This document shows, one piece after another, positions 16,381 to 24,659 of a DNA stretch of 64,000 bases; positions within the stretch are counted from its first letter, which is position 1, and the number at the start of each line of letters is the position of its first letter. Under the pieces are notes generated by a model. That model did no database searches. It saw only the letters and a program-made list of their open reading frames with translations, and was not told the origin of the DNA. The translations under genes and the position numbers were made by a program. Origin of the DNA: Amycolatopsis jejuensis (GTDB lineage: Bacteria > Actinomycetota > Actinomycetes > Mycobacteriales > Pseudonocardiaceae); assembly GCF_000717335.1 (NCBI RefSeq), contig NZ_JNYZ01000012.1, positions 186,001 to 250,000 on the forward strand. The letters run 5' to 3'.

Positions 16381-17296
16381 CCTTGCCCATCTCGGCTACC
16401 ACGGTCTCTACACTCCTGATCCTCCAGCGACGCTGCAGTACTTTGTGGACCTGCTCGGTATGGACATCGTTGCGGTAGAAGGGGATTCCACCTACCTGCG
16501 AGCCTGCGGCGATTACGAGTCGTGGTCCCTCCAGGTCATCCGCGCCGACCACGCGGGGTCGGCCTGGGTCTCGTGGCGGACTGCCGGACCGGAGGCCTTG
16601 CAGCGGCGGATCAGCTGGCTGGAATCGAACGGCCACAGTGGACACTGGGTGCCGCGCGATCGCGGGATCGGCCCGTCGTACGAGTTCGCCGATCCGGATG
16701 GGCATGTGTTTCGCCTCTACTACGAAACCGAGCGATACCAAGGGCAACGACCGGCGGTGCCGACGGGCTTTCAACGGTACGCCGGGCGTGGTGCGAATGT
16801 CCGCCGCCTCGACCACGTCAACCTGCTTGCCCGTGATGTTCGGTCTTGCCGTCGGTTCTGGGAGGAGGGATTCGGGTTGCGCACCTACGAAATCGTGGGT
16901 TCGGAAAGCCAGGAGGTTGCGGCCTGGATGAGCAGCTCCATTCAGGGTCATGAGCTGATCTACACCCAGGAGCGCACGACGGCGAACGGTCGGCTGCACC
17001 ACTTCGCGTACGTGGTCGACAGCCGAGAGGAAGTGCTTCGAGCAGCGGAAATCTTCGCCGACGCGCGAGTCCGAATCGAAGCCGGGCCGTCGCGGCACAC
17101 TGCCATTCAAGGCTTCTATCTCTACACTCGCGAGCCAGGCGGGAACCGGATCGAGGTGGCGCACGGCGGATATCTCGTCTTCGCCCCGGACTCCGAACCG
17201 TACGTGTGGAATGCTGAGGAATGGAAAGCCAAACCCGGCTGGGGTGCGCCATTACCACCCGAGTTCCACTTGTACGGCACCCCCGATGTGTCATGA
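16370..17296 (+). CDS. Two-domain VOC protein, probable type I extradiol dioxygenase
   Basis: A 308-residue protein with two VOC modules (about 7-120 and 143-270), the architecture of catechol 2,3-dioxygenases and 2,3-dihydroxybiphenyl dioxygenases. The iron 2-His-1-carboxylate set is visible: His in RRLDHVNL (about 148), His in RLHHFAYV (about 209) and Glu in NRIEVAHGG (about 261). These enzymes cleave catechol rings next to the hydroxyls with Fe(II) and O2. The start ATG 16370 overlaps the previous gene by 11 bp; the stop overlaps the amidase start by 4 bp. Confidence 0.85.
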   Translation: MSADLAHLGYHGLYTPDPPATLQYFVDLLGMDIVAVEGDSTYLRACGDYESWSLQVIRADHAGSAWVSWRTAGPEALQRRISWLESNGHSGHWVPRDRGIGPSYEFADPDGHVFRLYYETERYQGQRPAVPTGFQRYAGRGANVRRLDHVNLLARDVRSCRRFWEEGFGLRTYEIVGSESQEVAAWMSSSIQGHELIYTQERTTANGRLHHFAYVVDSREEVLRAAEIFADARVRIEAGPSRHTAIQGFYLYTREPGGNRIEVAHGGYLVFAPDSEPYVWNAEEWKAKPGWGAPLPPEFHLYGTPDVS

Positions 17297-18708
17297 CCTC
17301 TCTGCATTACCTCTCCGCAAGCGAAGCACTCAGCCTTTTCCGGACGAGACAATTGTCCCCGGTGGAGTTGATGCGTGCCGTCATCGAGCGGGCGGAACGA
17401 ACCGAGCCCGAGGTGAACGCCTTTGCCGACCGGATGTTCGAGCGGGCAATGGAAGCCGCAGTCCTTGCGGAGAAGCGCTATCGGCCGGGTGGACAACCCC
17501 GGCCGCTCGAAGGAATTCCGGTGGCAGCGAAGGAAGAACAGCAGCTGGTGGGTCACCCGGTCACCGACGGCACCCTCCTGCGCGAACCGCACCTTGCGCA
17601 GGAAACCGCGGTGGGGCTGAGCCGAATTCAAGCCGCCGGAGGCATTCTGCACGCCCGCACCACGACGTCCGAATTCTGCTGCATGCCGTTGTCCCATACG
17701 CGGCGCTGGGGAATCACGCGGAATCCTTGGAACCTCGAAACCTCCGCGGGTGGGTCGTCCGGCGGGTCAGGGGCGGCATTGGCCTCCGGCGCGACCATGC
17801 TGGCGACCGGGTCCGACATCGGGGGATCGCTTCGTGCTCCGGCCTCTTTCGCCGGAGTGGTCAGCTTCAAACCACCGCACGGCCGTATTCCCGTTCTCCC
17901 ACCGGCAGGATTGGACACGTACTTCCACCACGGCCCGATGGCCCGAACCGTAACGGACTGCGCGCTTCTTCAAAACGTCATGTCGGGCGAGGATTCGCGA
18001 GACCTGCATTCACGGCTGCCGCGGGTGGAGATCCCGGCACAGCTGGCGGGCATAACCAGTCTGCGAGTGGCGTTCTGCCCGATACCCGGCGACTTCCCGG
18101 TCGACCCGGAGGTGGCCGCCAACACCCGAGCCGTTGCGCGAGCCCTCGAATCGGCGGGGGCGACGGTGACCGAAATCGACCTCGACTGGACGCTCGACCT
18201 GATCAAACAAGCTCTGTGGGCCCATTTCGGCACCGGTCTCGCGGCCGAGGTACTGGAATTGGCGAGGCGAAACCCCGACGTCATCACGCCGTACTGCCTC
18301 GAATTCGCCCGGAAAGGGACGGTGGTGGACGAGGGAACCGGCCGGGCGGCCGAATCGGCCATCCGGGAACGTCTCGCCGCCGTATTCACCCGGTTCGACA
18401 CTCTCATCGTACCGACCATCGGGGCCACCGCATTCGCCGCCGGGGAGGACTACGTCGACACTCCACTCGTGGTGAATGGTGTTGCGCTGGAACACTTCTC
18501 CGACGCTTCACTCACCCCGGCCTTCAATGTCAGCAGCGAGAATCCGGTGCTCGCCGTCCCGTCCGGCTGGGCATGCAACGGCGTACCGACCGGGGTACAG
18601 GTCGTCGCGCGCAAATACGACGACGTCACGGCTTTCCGGGTAGCAGCGGCAATCGAGCAGGAACTCCATTCAGGACAGAAATTTCCGCAACTGCGCGATG
18701 ACCTGTGA
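17293..18708 (+). CDS. Amidase signature family enzyme, last gene of catabolic operon
   Basis: A 471-residue amidase. The Ser-cisSer-Lys triad is visible: Lys in GIPVAAKEEQ (about 76), the Gly/Ser block SAGGSSGGSGAALASG (about 150-165) with the cis-Ser, and the nucleophile in GSDIGGSLR (about 174-182). It hydrolyses an amide, perhaps a side chain or the ring-opened amide of the pathway; aryl malonamate or maleamate-type products are possibilities only. The ATG overlaps the VOC stop. The last 39 bp overlap the convergent alpha/beta hydrolase. Confidence 0.88.
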   Translation: MTSLHYLSASEALSLFRTRQLSPVELMRAVIERAERTEPEVNAFADRMFERAMEAAVLAEKRYRPGGQPRPLEGIPVAAKEEQQLVGHPVTDGTLLREPHLAQETAVGLSRIQAAGGILHARTTTSEFCCMPLSHTRRWGITRNPWNLETSAGGSSGGSGAALASGATMLATGSDIGGSLRAPASFAGVVSFKPPHGRIPVLPPAGLDTYFHHGPMARTVTDCALLQNVMSGEDSRDLHSRLPRVEIPAQLAGITSLRVAFCPIPGDFPVDPEVAANTRAVARALESAGATVTEIDLDWTLDLIKQALWAHFGTGLAAEVLELARRNPDVITPYCLEFARKGTVVDEGTGRAAESAIRERLAAVFTRFDTLIVPTIGATAFAAGEDYVDTPLVVNGVALEHFSDASLTPAFNVSSENPVLAVPSGWACNGVPTGVQVVARKYDDVTAFRVAAAIEQELHSGQKFPQLRDDL

Positions 18709-19518
18709 CGGCTGTTCCTCCGGCAAGAAGTGTCCACATTCGTCGAGGCCGACACCGGTTACGTGGTTGGCGTAGGCACGCCAGATGTCCAATGTAGGCA
18801 GACTCCCCAGCAAACAGGCCTTACCCCACAACGCAAGCACTGGCTGGGTCAGCCGCTTACCCGCGGCGTAATCGGCGTCATCGAGTTCGGCGTCATCCGG
18901 GAAGGAAGCGCGGTAGTCGTCGAAACCGGCTCGTAGTGCGCCGGGCGCTTCGAACGCCCGGACGTACTCGGCGATGTCTTCCGCAGGCAAGCGATGGTAG
19001 GTCCAGTGCTCGAAGAAATACCCGAGATAGGCCGCGACGTTCTGCCCCGCCAGCAGCTCGGGCAAGTCCGGCTGCAGGTGGAAAAGCCAATGCCAGTAAG
19101 CCTTTCCGAGGTCCCGGTCGAGAAGCCGCCACATTTCCCGGGTCGGTGCGATGTCCAGTACGGCCAGTCGCTCGACCTGGTCCGGACGGTCGAGTGCCCA
19201 CCGATGCGCGACACGTCCGCCGCGATCGTGCCCGGCCACCGCCACCCGGTCGAAGCCCAATTGCTCGGCGAGCTGCGCGACGTCGGCCGCCATGGTGCGC
19301 TTGTCGTAGCCACCGCGCGGCTTGCCGGTGCCGCCGTATCCCCGCAGGTCCGGCGCGATCACGGTGTGCGTCTCGGCCAGCGGCCCGGCGACGCGATGCC
19401 AGCAGTGCGACGTCTGCGGCCAGCCGTGCAGCAGGAACAGCGGCGGGCCTTCGCCGCCACGCAGATAGTGCATCCGCAGGTCACCGACCTGGGCCGTCGA
19501 CTGTTCTAACCTGTTCAT
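18670..19518 (-). CDS. Alpha/beta hydrolase of the epoxide hydrolase / haloacetate dehalogenase type
   Basis: A 282-residue alpha/beta hydrolase. The oxyanion motif HGWPQTSHCW is at about 32-41 and the nucleophile elbow AGHDRGGRVAHR at about 94-105 has Asp, as in epoxide hydrolases and haloacetate dehalogenases rather than esterases. The cap region is Trp/Tyr-rich (WHWLF, YFFEHWTYH), and the catalytic His is in CGHFLPEEQP near the C-terminus. It is divergent from the CGNR regulator (54 bp between likely starts), which probably controls it. Confidence 0.88.
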   Translation of the reverse strand: MNRLEQSTAQVGDLRMHYLRGGEGPPLFLLHGWPQTSHCWHRVAGPLAETHTVIAPDLRGYGGTGKPRGGYDKRTMAADVAQLAEQLGFDRVAVAGHDRGGRVAHRWALDRPDQVERLAVLDIAPTREMWRLLDRDLGKAYWHWLFHLQPDLPELLAGQNVAAYLGYFFEHWTYHRLPAEDIAEYVRAFEAPGALRAGFDDYRASFPDDAELDDADYAAGKRLTQPVLALWGKACLLGSLPTLDIWRAYANHVTGVGLDECGHFLPEEQPSQVIAQLRKFLS

Positions 19519-19564
19519 AGGGTTAGACGATAGCCGTGGTTCTCACCGGTGGCAACGGTTAGAA
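19504..19564. promoter_or_regulatory. TTCTAACC/GGTTAGA repeats between hydrolase and CGNR gene
   Basis: TTCTAACC (19504-19511), GGTTAGAC (19521-19528) and GGTTAGAA (19557-19564) form an inverted pair plus a further direct copy in the divergent promoter region. The first and third are exact reverse complements. They are candidate binding sites for the CGNR protein. Confidence 0.45.
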
Positions 19565-19572
19565 TGAGGGGT

Positions 19573-20109
19573 ATGGACTGGGTGTTCGACGCGGGAAGGC
19601 CGTGCCTCCATCTGGTGAACACGCTGCGCTCCCGCCATCTTCCGGCCGGGGTAGAGCTGCTCACCAGCACCGATGCGCTCGCCGAATGGCTGGACCTGGC
19701 CGGGTTCGGCCGCGAGACGGTGACCGGCAGTGACCTGAAGAAGGGCAAAAGCCTGCGCGAGGCCGTGAACCGGTTGCTGACCGCCGAGCCGCTCGCCGAC
19801 GACGTGCGGCTGGTCAACGACACGCTCAAGGCGGCTCCGAAACCGCCGCGGCTACGGTTGGAGAACGGAACGCTGCACCGAGAGGTGCCGACCCCGGCGA
19901 ATCCGGTTGCCACGGCATTGGCCGAACTGGCCGCCGACGCTGTCGATCTCGCCACCGGCTCGGCGAAAGTCCGTATCTGCGCGGCGGACGACTGCGGCTT
20001 GCGATTCGTGGACACCTCACCCCGGCGGACCCGGCAATGGTGCTCGATGGCCCGCTGCGGAAACCGCGCGAAAGCGCGCGCACACTACGAACGTACGAAA
20101 AACCGGTAA
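19573..20109 (+). CDS. CGNR zinc-finger (ABATE domain) regulator
   Basis: A 178-residue protein with an N-terminal ABATE domain (FDAGRPCLHLVNTLRSR) and the C-terminal CGNR zinc finger (RICAADDCGLRFVDTSPRRTRQWCSMARCGNRAKA), whose four Cys bind zinc and whose basic part probably binds DNA. The finger sits at residues about 137-175. I prefer ATG 19573, preceded by GAGGGG, over in-frame ATGs at 19549 and 19564. It is divergent from the epoxide hydrolase-type gene, and its end overlaps the DUF2236 gene by 25 bp. Confidence 0.88.
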   Translation: MDWVFDAGRPCLHLVNTLRSRHLPAGVELLTSTDALAEWLDLAGFGRETVTGSDLKKGKSLREAVNRLLTAEPLADDVRLVNDTLKAAPKPPRLRLENGTLHREVPTPANPVATALAELAADAVDLATGSAKVRICAADDCGLRFVDTSPRRTRQWCSMARCGNRAKARAHYERTKNR

Positions 20110-20918
20110 GCCCACGGGTGCGCACGCAGCCAAACGTTGAGCTTCCCGATCCACCGCATGTGTGCGGTCCGCAATGGCGGCGGTGTCACGGCGCCAAGAA
20201 TGCGGACAACCCGTTGGAATCGGGCGAACTTGCGTTCATCCGCGACCGTCCACTCCAGACCCAGCCGGGTACGCAGCTCGGCCGGAATTGTCGCCCGGAT
20301 GAGGAAGGTCTGTCCTTTCCGGACCGGAGGCCACCACGACGACGGCAGCCAGGAGAACGGCTTACCCACCGTCGAAGCGGTCTCGAGTAGCGTCTCGATC
20401 GTCTCATTGGGACTGAACCCGGCCACCATCTCGTCGTAGTATCGCACGAAATCCGGCCAGGTCGGCGGAAAGTCACGGATCCCGAGAATCCGGCCGACCC
20501 CGCACATCTGCGCGTAATACTCGTCAAGCTCCGAAGTGGACAATGGCCGCCCGAAGAACCGTTGCGCGTCAACGGGTGCCATCACCAGAGTTGCGTGTAC
20601 CCAGGCGTAGGCGGCGGGATTGAGCGCGCTGTACCGGCGCCCGTCGGCGATTCCGGTGAACTTCCGATGCAACTCACGCAGCCGTTCCGCCTCGAAACGC
20701 GCACCGGCCACGCCGCCGTACACATAGATCGACAACGATGCCCCGGTGCGCATCAACCGGGTCCACGGATCTTCGCGATAATCCGAATGATCCCGTACCC
20801 CGGCGGCAACCACTGGATGTGCGACTTGCAACACCAAAACCTGACCGGCGAGCAATACATCGCGGAAATCGCCGAAATAGCGCCAAGCCGCGGTACCGCG
20901 GACGATCGGCGGAGCCAC
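20085..20918 (-). CDS. DUF2236 (MpaB-like oxygenase family) protein
   Basis: A 277-residue member of the DUF2236 family, related to latex-clearing rubber oxygenase Lcp and fungal MpaB. Recognisable blocks are RYFGDFRDVLLAGQVLVLQVAHPVVAAGV (residues 13-41) with the His near 34, DPWTRLMRT (about 50) and AAYAWVHATL (about 102). Several members bind heme b through these His residues and cleave C=C bonds with oxygen. The substrate is unknown. It lies 1 bp downstream of the TetR gene, forming an amidase-TetR-DUF2236 operon. Confidence 0.85.
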   Translation of the reverse strand: MAPPIVRGTAAWRYFGDFRDVLLAGQVLVLQVAHPVVAAGVRDHSDYREDPWTRLMRTGASLSIYVYGGVAGARFEAERLRELHRKFTGIADGRRYSALNPAAYAWVHATLVMAPVDAQRFFGRPLSTSELDEYYAQMCGVGRILGIRDFPPTWPDFVRYYDEMVAGFSPNETIETLLETASTVGKPFSWLPSSWWPPVRKGQTFLIRATIPAELRTRLGLEWTVADERKFARFQRVVRILGAVTPPPLRTAHMRWIGKLNVWLRAHPWAYRFFVRS

Positions 20919-20919
20919 A

Positions 20920-21462
20920 TCAGCCCCGCGCGCCGTGCAGCAGCATCATCAACGGCTCGGCCGCGGGAACGTCGGTCCCGGTGGCAAGCCGGCGCAGTTG
21001 CAACCCGGCGATCAATGCCACGACCGGACCGGCCACCCGCGCCGGATCGGGTAATCCCAGTGCGCCGAGAATGGTGGTGGCCAATTCGTCATACGCCGCA
21101 AAGCATCGCGCCGACGCTTCCCGAAGCCCGGGGTCGCGTGCGGCTTGCAGATACAGTTCGTGCGGCGCGAGTTCGTCCGTGCCGAACGGCAGCTGCTCGA
21201 TGACGTGCTCCACCACCGTTGCGGCTTCTTCGAGACTGAGCCCTTGGTGCTGCTCGACAATTGCCGCCAGCTTCGCTGTTTCCTCCTCTGCGAAAAGCAG
21301 CATTGCCTCGCGCAGCAATTCGGTCTGGCTGGGGAAATGGTAGGTGAGGGTGCCGAGGGAAACCCCCGCCACGGCCACAATCCGCCGGTTGGTGAGCCCG
21401 CCGACCCCCTGCTCGCCGACGACTTTCAAGGTGGCCCGCAGAATTTCCTCGCGCGTGCTCAC
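20920..21462 (-). CDS. TetR/AcrR-family regulator
   Basis: A 180-residue TetR-type repressor. The HTH is at residues about 3-50 (REEILRATLKVVGEQGVGGLTNRRIVAVAGVSLGTLTYHF). The C-terminal part is helical and Leu-rich as expected for a ligand-binding and dimer domain. The start is the GTG at 21462, which overlaps the amidase stop in GTGA (4-nt overlap). It sits between amidase and DUF2236 genes, and the 18-bp palindrome at 22853-22870 is its likely operator. Confidence 0.88.
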   Translation of the reverse strand: MSTREEILRATLKVVGEQGVGGLTNRRIVAVAGVSLGTLTYHFPSQTELLREAMLLFAEEETAKLAAIVEQHQGLSLEEAATVVEHVIEQLPFGTDELAPHELYLQAARDPGLREASARCFAAYDELATTILGALGLPDPARVAGPVVALIAGLQLRRLATGTDVPAAEPLMMLLHGARG

Positions 21463-22835
21463 CACCCGAGCGCGGGATGGTGTTCCGGCCACCGGATCAC
21501 CTCTTCCAGTTGCGCGGCAACGGAAACCAGCCGCTCCTCGGAATGCGACGGGCCGAGCAGCTGGGCGCCGAGCGGCAGCCCGTCCGCGGTCTGCCCGGCG
21601 GGTACGTTCACTCCGGGCCAGCCCAGCACGTTCCACGGCCAAGCGTACGGACACGCGGCGATCATCGTCTGGTCAGTCTGCCAGGGAGACAGACCGTCGA
21701 AGCTGCCGATAGCCGGTGGCGGCGTGGCGGTGGTCGGCGTCAGCAGGACGTCGACGTCGCCGAACACCGCACCGATCCGCCGTCGCAGCAAGGGTTCCGA
21801 CGCGCGGGCGAGCTTCAGCGCGGGACCGGCGAGCAGGCCGCCCTGGTGGGCGTTGGCGCGAGTGCGCGGGTCGAGCGCCGACGGCTCGGGCACCCGCCGG
21901 GCCCAATCCCGGACGCCGGTGAGCGAACGCGGCAGGAACGTCAAACCGATCAAGCCGTACCCGGGTTCGACTGGCACGATCTCGTGCCCCAGCCCGGCGA
22001 GCGTCTCGGCGGTCTGCCGCAACGCGGTTTCGACCACCGGGTCGAGCCGGGTTTTCGTGGCGGTGAACGGAATCCGCGTGGACAGGCCGATCCGCAGCCG
22101 ACCGGGCTCACGCTGGGCGGCGGCACGGAACATGCTGCCGGTGCCCGCCGTGACGTCGAGCAGCGCGGCCGCATCGGCGACCGTCCGGGCCAATGGGCCG
22201 AGCACGGTGAGACCGTGGAACAACTCGCCGTCGGTCGGAATGCGGCCGCGCTGGGTCTTGATCCCGACGAGCCCGGTCCACGCCGCCGGAATGCGCACCG
22301 AACCCGCGCCGTCCGACCCGAGCGCGGCGGCCACGATCCCGGCCGCCACCGCCGCCGCCGACCCGCCGGACGACCCGCCCGGCGTGTGCGCGGGCTGCCA
22401 CGGATTCCGCGTCGCGCCGAACGCCGGACCCTCGGTGAACGGCCATTGTCCTAGCTCAGGCGTGTTGGTCTTGCCGATGATCACCGCGCCTGCCTGCTTG
22501 AGCCGCGCGACCGCCGGTGCGTCGGCGACGGCCGCCGGAAAGTCGCCCGGACAGCCGAACGCGGTGGGTAGCCCAGCGAGGTCGACGTCGTCCTTGACCG
22601 CCACCGGCACCCCGAGCAACGGCGCCCGATCGCCCGAAGCCCGCCGCTGGTCGGCCGTCGCGGCCTCGGCCAGCGCCGAGTCGTCACGCAGCACGCGAAA
22701 CGCGTTGAGCACCGGTTGGCTGGCGTGCGCCCGCTTCAACGCGTGCTCGGTGAGCTGCACCGCGGTGACCTCACCGGCGTCGAGCGCAGCGGCCTGCTCG
22801 GCGAGCGTGGTGAACCCCGTCGTCGCGGAAGGCAT
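21459..22835 (-). CDS. Amidase signature family enzyme
   Basis: A 458-residue amidase. Lys in VPVAVKDDVDLAG (about 78), the block PGGSSGGSAAAVAAG (about 148-162) and the nucleophile in GSDGAGSVRIPAAW (about 171-184) supply the Ser-cisSer-Lys triad. The substrate is unknown. The ATG at 22835 has GGAAG nearby; the in-frame extension to 23174 crosses the palindromic operator and is spurious. It is the first gene of an amidase-TetR-DUF2236 operon and divergent from the D-cysteine desulfhydrase-like gene. Confidence 0.9.
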   Translation of the reverse strand: MPSATTGFTTLAEQAAALDAGEVTAVQLTEHALKRAHASQPVLNAFRVLRDDSALAEAATADQRRASGDRAPLLGVPVAVKDDVDLAGLPTAFGCPGDFPAAVADAPAVARLKQAGAVIIGKTNTPELGQWPFTEGPAFGATRNPWQPAHTPGGSSGGSAAAVAAGIVAAALGSDGAGSVRIPAAWTGLVGIKTQRGRIPTDGELFHGLTVLGPLARTVADAAALLDVTAGTGSMFRAAAQREPGRLRIGLSTRIPFTATKTRLDPVVETALRQTAETLAGLGHEIVPVEPGYGLIGLTFLPRSLTGVRDWARRVPEPSALDPRTRANAHQGGLLAGPALKLARASEPLLRRRIGAVFGDVDVLLTPTTATPPPAIGSFDGLSPWQTDQTMIAACPYAWPWNVLGWPGVNVPAGQTADGLPLGAQLLGPSHSEERLVSVAAQLEEVIRWPEHHPALGW

Positions 22836-22852
22836 GGGCGTCTTCCGTCTCT

Positions 22853-22870
22853 CGTTCGTTCGAACGAACG
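22853..22870. promoter_or_regulatory. Perfect 18-bp palindrome, probable TetR operator
   Basis: CGTTCGTTCGAACGAACG is a perfect palindrome 17 bp upstream of the amidase start and 50 bp upstream of the divergent gene at 22921. Its place at the head of the amidase-TetR-DUF2236 operon fits the operator of that TetR protein, possibly controlling both directions. Confidence 0.65.
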
Positions 22871-22920
22871 TATCATGAACGGTACCCTGGAGACGCTCCA
22901 GAACAGCGCACGGAGGATCG

Positions 22921-23937
22921 ATGACGTTCGATTTCGCCAGCCTTCCCACCCTCGACGGCTTCCCTCGGGCCGGGCTCGACCACGGCCCGACGCCGCTGGT
23001 TCCGGCGCGCCGGCTCGGCGAAGCGCTCGGGGTGCCCCGGCTGCTGATGAAGCGCGACGACGTCCATCCGCTCGGCGTCGGCGGTAACAAGCTGCGCAAA
23101 CTCGACTTCCACCTCGGCGCGGCCCTGGCCGACGGGGTCGACACGGTGATCACCTTCGGGGCGCTGCAGACCAACCACGGCCGTCAGACCGCCGCCGCGT
23201 GCGCTCGGCTCGGGCTGCGCTGCGAGCTCATCCTGACCGCCGACGTGCCGCGTTCCGGCGACGCCTACGAACGGTCCGGCAACCTCCCGCTCGACCTGCT
23301 TTTCGGCGCCAGCGTGCACCTCTGCGCCGACGGCGAGGAAGCCGACGTGACGTACCGGCAGCTGTGCGCCGAGGGCGGGAAGATCGCGACGATCCCGGTC
23401 GGTGGGTCCAATCCGCTCGGCGTACTCGGCTACCTCTCGGCGACCCGGGAACTCGCCGTCCAGCTGGCCGATCTGGGGGTCGAGCGGGCTCGGATCATCG
23501 CCCCGCACGCGAGCGGGGCCACGTCCGCCGGGCTGGCGCTCGGGTCGGCGCTGCTCGGTTCGCTGGACCTCGACGTCGCCTGTGTCAGCCATCCCCTGGA
23601 CGAAGCGCGGCCGAACGTGGCTCAGCTCGTCGCCGGCGCGGCGGAGTTGCTCGGGATCGACGCGCCCGGCCTCGGCCACGTCTGGATGAACGACACCACG
23701 ATCGGGGCGGGCTATGGCATTCCGGCCCCCGGAACGTGGGACGCGGTGCGGCTGTTCGGCCGTACCGAGGGCGTGGTGCTCGATCCGGTCTATACCGGCA
23801 AAGCCGCCGCCGCATTCGTGGAATGGGCGGCGGCGGGCCGGTATTCCCCCGAGGAGACCGTGGTTTTCCTGCATACCGGCGGTCTGCCCGGGCTGTTCGG
23901 TTACGCGCCCGAGTTCATGGCCGAGGTACAGAAGTAG
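22921..23937 (+). CDS. D-cysteine desulfhydrase / ACC deaminase-family PLP enzyme
   Basis: A 338-residue fold-type II PLP enzyme. The PLP lysine is in VGGNKLRKLDFHLG (about residues 56-69), followed by GALQTNHGRQTAAA (about 80-93), and the phosphate-binding region is around HASGATSAGLALG (about 198). The HTGGLPGLFGY end is typical of D-cysteine desulfhydrase/ACC deaminase relatives. It probably breaks down D-cysteine or another D-amino acid to an oxo acid; true ACC deaminase activity cannot be decided here. GGAGG lies 5 bp before the ATG. The last 23 bp overlap the convergent DUF998 gene. Confidence 0.88.
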   Translation: MTFDFASLPTLDGFPRAGLDHGPTPLVPARRLGEALGVPRLLMKRDDVHPLGVGGNKLRKLDFHLGAALADGVDTVITFGALQTNHGRQTAAACARLGLRCELILTADVPRSGDAYERSGNLPLDLLFGASVHLCADGEEADVTYRQLCAEGGKIATIPVGGSNPLGVLGYLSATRELAVQLADLGVERARIIAPHASGATSAGLALGSALLGSLDLDVACVSHPLDEARPNVAQLVAGAAELLGIDAPGLGHVWMNDTTIGAGYGIPAPGTWDAVRLFGRTEGVVLDPVYTGKAAAAFVEWAAAGRYSPEETVVFLHTGGLPGLFGYAPEFMAEVQK

Positions 23938-24598
23938 CGAGCACCGCCGAGCGGGCGGTCTCGGTGCGCACGGCGATCCGGATCATCACGAACAGCAGCG
24001 CGACGTCGGCGATCAGCGTGACCCGCTGCGTCACCCCGACCGGCAGCAGCTCGACGAGTGTGCCGAACGGCGGGATGCCCGCTTCGTTCAGGCGCATGAA
24101 CAGGAAGCTCAGCGCGAAGAGCCCCACTGCGGTGAGCCCGAACTTCAGCCAGCGCACCACCAGCGCACGCTCGGCGGTGCCGCGCAACGGTTCCAGCATC
24201 GTGATCGCGGCACCGGGCAGGCTCGCGAAGGCGACCAGGCACGAGTACAGGTGGATCTCCCCGCTGACCGGCTTCGGCTCCGCCGGGTAGCTGGCCGGGA
24301 AAACCGCGGCGAGTGCGAGCCCGAGCGCCCACAGCACCAGCAGGATCCTGGTGGTGGCTGTGATCGGCACCCCACCGGCGATCAGCGCGCCGAGCACCGC
24401 GACCGACCCGACGGCGAGGGACAGCACACTCGCGCCGAGCATTCCTTCACCACGATCGGTGACCGTGTAGCTCGAAAGGGTGTCATACATCGGATCGTGC
24501 GAGCTGATGATGTGCAACACAGTGATCGTGAACAGTCCCCAGGCGATGGCCGCGACCGCGGTCATCCTCCACACCCGGACCCCTCGTGAGTTCACCAT
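23915..24598 (-). CDS. DUF998 integral membrane protein
   Basis: A 227-residue membrane protein with about six helices (AVAAIAWGLFTITVLHII, VLSLAVGSVAVLGALIAGG, ILLVLWALGLALAAVF, LYSCLVAFASLPGAAIT, FGLTAVGLFALSFLFM, VTLIADVALLFVMIRI) matching DUF998. The function of the family is unknown. ATG 24598 is chosen because the first hydrophobic segment follows directly; a longer frame to 25441 crosses the phosphatase gene and is spurious. Confidence 0.8.
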   Translation of the reverse strand: MVNSRGVRVWRMTAVAAIAWGLFTITVLHIISSHDPMYDTLSSYTVTDRGEGMLGASVLSLAVGSVAVLGALIAGGVPITATTRILLVLWALGLALAAVFPASYPAEPKPVSGEIHLYSCLVAFASLPGAAITMLEPLRGTAERALVVRWLKFGLTAVGLFALSFLFMRLNEAGIPPFGTLVELLPVGVTQRVTLIADVALLFVMIRIAVRTETARSAVLATSVPRP

Positions 24599-24659
24599 GT
24601 ACCCATGATCTCCGGTCCGGCGCCGGTTCGTGATCCGGGAAAACCCCTGATTCCGCCCC

